Of a stretch of 64,000 nucleotides of DNA, positions 61,066 to 64,000 are shown piece after piece. The notes below the pieces were generated by a model that worked only from the letters and a program-made list of their open reading frames with translations, did not search any database and had not been told where the DNA came from. Location of the stretch: the NCBI RefSeq assembly GCF_003122085.1, contig NZ_QEXV01000001.1, positions 973,432-1,037,431 on the forward strand, given 5' to 3'. Each line of letters starts with the position of its first letter. The stretch's first letter is position 1. Position numbers and translations under genes: made by a program. The stretch is from Marinicauda salina (lineage in GTDB: Bacteria; Pseudomonadota; Alphaproteobacteria; Caulobacterales; Maricaulaceae).

Positions 61066-61610
61066 GGGCTCGGCCTTCTCTCTTTCCCGGCGCAAGCCGG
61101 GACCCAGAGATCGCAAGACGCTCGGCCCGGCCTCACGCTTTATCTCTTTCCCGGCGAAAGCCGGGACCCAGGAATCGCAGAGCGCCGCACCCGGCCTCTC
61201 TGGGCCCCGACTTTCGTCGGGGAAGAGCGGGTTGCGGGAATGGCATAGCGCCCGATCCCCTGCTCCTTCGAGGCTCCCCCGGCTCAAGTCCGGGGTCGCA
61301 CCTCAGGGTGAGGGGATCGAGCCTCGAAGGATGGGAGGCCGGCACCTGTCCCAGCCCTCTCGGTCCTTGGGCTTGACCCAAGGACCCAGATCATCAGTCG
61401 CCACGTTCTCCTGCTTGGGCCCTTGGATCAAGTCCAAGGGCCGAGCCGGTTAGGGAAAGCCCCTACTCCGTCAGCCCGGCGGGTGGTCAGACCCAGCCTC
61501 CAATCCCCGTTTCCCCAGCGAAAGCTGGGGCCCAGAGAGGACGGGCCGCGTTCGCCGATTTCTGGATCCCGGTCGGCTCTTTTGGCTTCCGGGATGACGC
61601 ATTTCATAAA
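61066..61610. repeat. Cluster of REP-like palindromes (gene-free region)
   Basis: About 545 bp between the LysR gene and the DUF4160 gene with no supported gene. It holds at least seven hairpin units. These include TTTCCCGGCGCAAGCCGGGA and a near-copy with GAAAG, CCCCGACTTTCGTCGGGG, and a CCTTCGAGG ... CCTCAGGGTGAGG ... CCTCGAAGG unit like that at 49479. Further units are TCCTTGGGCTTGACCCAAGGA, CCCTTGGATCAAGTCCAAGGG, CCCCAGCGAAAGCTGGGG and half of the GGATCCCGG ... CCGGGATGACG unit. Several families are interleaved. Confidence 0.8.
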
Positions 61611-61677
61611 GTTGATTGTATTTCTCGCATTGGAAGAATCCGGCTATCGTTCTCGCTCCTGGCCGGAGCCCCGCCTC

Positions 61678-61914
61678 ATGCCCACCGTCCTGCGCATCGA
61701 CGGCTTCCGCTTCTATTTCTACAGCCACGAGCCCAACGAGCCGCCGCACGTCCATGTCGACAAGGCGGGCGCCTCGGCGAAGCTCTGGCTCGACCCGGTC
61801 GCGCTGGCGCGCAATACCGGTTTCAAGGCGCCGGACTTGCGGACTGTGCTAGGTTATGTCGTCGAGAACCGCGAAACGCTGCTGGAGGCGTGGCATGACT
61901 TCTTTGGCGATTGA
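61678..61914 (+). CDS. DUF4160 family protein (putative toxin-antitoxin partner)
   Basis: A 78-residue protein with the family pattern MPTVLRIDGFRFYFYSHEPNEPPHVHVDKAGASAKLWLDPVALA (PPHVHV core). The body continues to a C-terminal VVENRETLLEAWHDFFGD. DUF4160 genes are nearly always followed by DUF2442, as here with a 20-nt overlap, and the pair is regarded as a possible type II toxin-antitoxin-like module. Which partner, if any, is toxic is not established. Confidence 0.87.
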   Translation: MPTVLRIDGFRFYFYSHEPNEPPHVHVDKAGASAKLWLDPVALARNTGFKAPDLRTVLGYVVENRETLLEAWHDFFGD

Positions 61915-62161
61915 GACCGACACCCGGGTCGATGCGGTCCGCATCGACGCCGACGCGCTCGTCGTCTCGCTGAAGGACGGCCGCACCATCTCCGCGCCGC
62001 TGGCCTGGTTTCCCCGCCTGCTGAACGCCGCGCCCGAGCAGCGCGAGAACTGGCAGATCGCCGGCGGGGGCTACGGCCTCCACTGGCCCGAGCTCGACGA
62101 GGACATCTCCACCGAGGGCCTCTTGCGCGGCGCGCCCAGCGTCGAGGCGAAGCGGGCGTAG
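61895..62161 (+). CDS. DUF2442 family protein (partner of DUF4160)
   Basis: An 88-residue protein with VRIDADALVVSLKDGRTISAPLAWFPRLLNAAPEQRENWQI and GYGLHWPELDEDISTEGLLRG, the typical DUF2442 ending. The ATG lies inside the DUF4160 3' end; GGAGG is positioned 6 nt upstream. It probably binds DUF4160 and could repress the operon. The next 270 bp hold palindromes only. Confidence 0.88.
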   Translation: MTSLAIETDTRVDAVRIDADALVVSLKDGRTISAPLAWFPRLLNAAPEQRENWQIAGGGYGLHWPELDEDISTEGLLRGAPSVEAKRA

Positions 62162-62399
62162 GCGAGGCATATTCCTGGACCCTTTTGTTTCGCGCTGTCC
62201 CAGCCCTCTCAGTCTTCGGACTTGATCCGGAGGCCCGGCGAGCGAAGAGCGCCGTCGGCGCCGGACTGGGTCCCCGGGTCGCCTGTCCCCGCGAAGGCGG
62301 GGAAGCCCAAGGACCGAGCCGGTTACGGCGTTTGAAACGCTGCCGCGGAAATGCCGCGCGAGGCGGCGCGACATCTGTACAGGAAGCCGTACTGAGCGA

Positions 62400-62425
62400 C
62401 CCGACCGGGAAAGTTCCCGGTCGGG
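62400..62425. terminator. Perfect 26-bp palindrome at the 3' end of the small HTH gene
   Basis: CCCGACCGGGAA and TTCCCGGTCGGG are exact reverse complements separated by AG. It lies 8 bp beyond the stop of the minus-strand HTH gene. Strong stem but no T-tract, so it may be a transcript-stabilising or stop hairpin. The rest of the gap from 62162 is GC-rich repeat debris. Confidence 0.5.
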
Positions 62426-62433
62426 CGCATCAC

Positions 62434-62622
62434 TCAAAACAGACCTGGCTGATCAGGCCCGTCCGGCTTGATCTCGGCGCTCCGCTTCCCGGTGTTGATC
62501 TCCGAGATTCGGCCTTGATTGATCCGGTAGTCGGCCGCGATCTCATGCTGGAGATCGCCGCGCTTGAGGCGGCGCTTGATCGCCAACAAGTCCTTTGGCG
62601 TAAGGTCTTTTACAGTCGCCAT
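62434..62622 (-). CDS. Small helix-turn-helix protein
   Basis: A 62-residue protein: MATVKDLTPKDLLAIKRRLKRGDLQHEIAADYRINQGRISEINTGKR reads as a resolvase/sigma-like helix-turn-helix (QHEIAADYRINQGRISEI), followed by an acidic-to-polar tail. Such small HTH proteins are common on mobile or accessory DNA. AAAAGGA lies 9 nt upstream of the ATG. It shares strand and low-GC character with the next gene at 62810 and they may form one unit. Confidence 0.75.
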   Translation of the reverse strand: MATVKDLTPKDLLAIKRRLKRGDLQHEIAADYRINQGRISEINTGKRSAEIKPDGPDQPGLF

Positions 62623-62809
62623 TGTTCGAATCCTTTTGATTCGATTGACAAAATGGCGACCTCGACCCATATTGGGGCCGAGATCGCCCACGAGGCGCTC
62701 ACCAAGAGCCGTCGCTGACCTTTCCTAGGGGCATTAGCGACGGCTCTTTCCGTTATGGCCGGCCGCGCGGGCGAGCATGCGCGCGGCGGCTATATCTCTC
62801 GCAAGCACT

Positions 62810-63397
62810 TCATCCTCCTTGTTCGTCTGGTTCTACCGCCATCGCGCGGATAACGTTTGCGATCCGTCGGGCTTCGGCTTGCGAAAGATCGAAAGGCAGG
62901 CCCTGAACGCGAACTGTGAGGTCCGGCCGAATGGGTATCGGCAGGATATTGCTAGAGGGCATGGCGCTTGAATGAGCGCTGACAGGATGTCCTGAAGGTG
63001 TGGGCGATAGGGACGGTGTTGTGTCAGGTCGCTTCGACGAGGCTCCCCCTCCCTTCTTATCCTTCTTAGTTCCGGTAGCCGTTCGGGTTGCCGTCCCAGG
63101 TTTGAATTCCAACGGGTTGGCAAGATAATTTGAAAAGTCGGAAATCGCCTTCGAGACGCGGCTCTTGTAAGCCTTTAGGCTTTCAGGCGAATATCCGCTC
63201 TTGTTCAGATTGACAAAGCGATTCATCACTTCGTCGAGATCGATCTGGGTTACGTCTTGCGCCTCTTCGGGCTCAAGGATTGAAAGAACCTTGTTCGCTG
63301 ATGCCTTGCGCGTTTGAGCAGTCGGACGCGCCATCAATCCTTTCTCACCAACCCAATCCAAGAAATTCAGAAGCGCTTCGCGCGATCGATCAACCAT
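62810..63397 (-). CDS. Protein with integrase-type core-binding (SAM-like) N-terminus
   Basis: A 195-residue protein. Residues 1-110 (TRKASANKVLSILEPEEAQDVTQIDLDEVMNRFVNLNKSGYSPESLKAYKSRVSKAISDFSNYL) resemble the helical core-binding domain of tyrosine recombinases, but no catalytic domain follows. A Thr/Ser/Pro/Lys-rich linker leads to a short C-terminal motif (PIRPDLTVRVQGLPFDLSQAEARRIANVIRAMA) seen on many alphaproteobacterial accessory proteins. AAGGAG lies 6 nt before the ATG. It is markedly less GC-rich than the chromosome around it. Function unknown. Confidence 0.78.
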   Translation of the reverse strand: MVDRSREALLNFLDWVGEKGLMARPTAQTRKASANKVLSILEPEEAQDVTQIDLDEVMNRFVNLNKSGYSPESLKAYKSRVSKAISDFSNYLANPLEFKPGTATRTATGTKKDKKGGGASSKRPDTTPSLSPTPSGHPVSAHSSAMPSSNILPIPIRPDLTVRVQGLPFDLSQAEARRIANVIRAMAVEPDEQGG

Positions 63398-63955
63398 ATC
63401 AAGCTCCTTCGATAATATATTAGCCGGTTTAGACGACGGCGTCAAGCGTGTGGAAAAATTATTGCCAAATTGGCAAATCATTGTTCGAGCGGATCCGACG
63501 TCAGTGCAATCAGTTGGGTGAGCTTGTATATGCGAAGGCTGATGAGGCTCGCAGGCGCCCCCCCTTATCCCCACCCCGGCCATCCGCGTTTAATCTCACC
63601 TGATCCCGATCCCGCGGAGGGGCGTTTCTAGACCGTCTGGATGCGTGGGGGCGGGAGCGGCGCCTCGAGGCTTCGCCCGGCAACGAAGGGCGGGGCTGAA
63701 AGAGCGGCCGACACAGGGGCGATCCTGGAGACGTTCCGGGTCGCGCGGCGGCGAGGCGGCGCCGGTCTTCTCCGTTTCGGGCCTTCGGGCCCGGGAGGCC
63801 GGCAAGCTTTTGAGACGTGCCGTGCGCGTATCGGATCCGGAGCCGGGGGTCGGACGGACCCGCCGGCGCACGCTCGCCAGGCTACGACACGGTGTTATGA
63901 GACAAGTCCCGCCGGCCGGAAAATCGCCGCGCGCGGGCGGTCCTAAGGGCCGCCG
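63398..63955. other. Gene-poor stretch near the right edge
   Basis: The first 100 bp are A/T-rich (ATAATATATTAG near 63415) and probably hold the promoter of the minus-strand gene at 62810. The remainder is GC-rich; open frames there have no recognisable protein character. I see no RNA gene or convincing coding region. Confidence 0.5.
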
Positions 63956-64000
63956 CTAAAACATATCCGAGAGGCCCGCCGGACCGCCCGCGCGACCCTC
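63956..64000 (-). CDS. Possible 3' end of a gene entering from the right edge
   Basis: On the minus strand the last 45 nt read EGRAGGPAGLSDMF and a TAG. The sequence looks like the flexible C-terminus of a real protein and a GC-rich hairpin (GGCGGCCC/GGACCGCC) follows it. Fifteen codons are too few to be sure or to name a family. Confidence 0.3.
   Translation of the reverse strand, partial: EGRAGGPAGLSDMF

Noticed and set aside
61066..61610. A CRISPR array in the repeat cluster
   Set aside because: The units are unequal palindromes of several families without constant repeats, regular spacers or cas genes.
62623..62645. A tRNA T-arm, from GTTCGAATCC near 62624
   Set aside because: No acceptor, D or anticodon arm can be built around it. 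It is part of a short TCGAATC/GATTCGA palindrome in the HTH gene leader.
62652..62750. A small plus-strand gene (22 codons from 62653) with a TTGACA promoter and a hairpin at 62704-62749
   Set aside because: No ribosome site and no conserved-looking peptide. The hairpin with short T-run could equally be a bidirectional structure between the two minus-strand genes.
63596..63959. Open frames of about 90-105 codons near the right edge on both strands
   Set aside because: They are arginine/proline/glycine-rich, have no ribosome sites and resemble GC-rich shadows.

Overview
The window is GC-rich, densely coded chromosomal DNA from an alphaproteobacterium. A PodJ-type polarity protein, sites matching the CtrA consensus, UrcA-family and class I lysyl-tRNA synthetase genes, and many secreted S9 peptidases and short alphaproteobacterial DUF families point to the stalked/dimorphic lineages (Caulobacterales, Maricaulales or Hyphomonadaceae). 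No rRNA or tRNA gene was found, and most of the window is ordinary chromosomal backbone.

Layout. 0-6 kb (minus strand): the start of an acyl-ACP/acyl-CoA synthetase cut by the left edge, then a four-gene B12 uptake operon (btuB-btuF-btuC-btuD, each overlapping the next by 4 nt) behind a cobalamin riboswitch. 6-13 kb: a DedA-family protein, two tandem secreted S9 peptidases, a GT2 glycosyltransferase, a SixA-like phosphatase and a 1-Cys peroxiredoxin. 13.7-16.2 kb: an amidohydrolase lipoprotein and a three-gene unit ending in a small XRE regulator, both preceded by the same palindromes. 16-25 kb: FMN-dependent glutamate synthase-like protein, lysK, a repeat protein, an S24/XRE regulator, DUF952, pyrD, MATE transporter and an HDAC-like deacetylase. 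25-33 kb: UrcA protein, DUF2256, DCC protein, renalase-like oxidoreductase, two PaaI thioesterases, a response-regulator-like protein, MscS channel, AbgT transporter, DUF3008 and GST. 33-42 kb: a probably frameshifted gene, a prolyl oligopeptidase lipoprotein, the ligase-associated helicase/PdeM pair, DUF3429, and a TIGR02186-TauE pair. 42-47 kb: podJ and a secreted protein of unknown function.

47-57.5 kb holds a fatty-acid beta-oxidation locus: a MerR regulator with a clear inverted repeat in front of it, two acyl-CoA dehydrogenases, a thiolase and a FadJ/FadB-type multifunctional enzyme. Three foreign-looking pieces sit inside it: a DUF559 endonuclease-fold gene flanked by inverted palindromic repeats, a lower-GC lipoprotein gene, and a lower-GC membrane-protein gene bracketed by a 42-bp exact duplication of the fadJ 3' end. 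57.5-58 kb is a gene-free stretch with a perfect CtrA box followed by a chain of stable hairpins, a candidate non-coding RNA. The right end carries a BCCT transporter, a LysR regulator, about 600 bp of palindromic repeats, a DUF4160/DUF2442 pair and a small lower-GC accessory patch.

The most unusual signals are palindromic repeats behaving like mobile units (one lies in frame inside the helicase gene, another pair flanks the DUF559 gene), the fadJ 3'-end duplication, the structured region beside the CtrA box, and the shared GTCAAG-N4-CTTGAC operators. All family assignments are from reading translated sequence; no database search was run.
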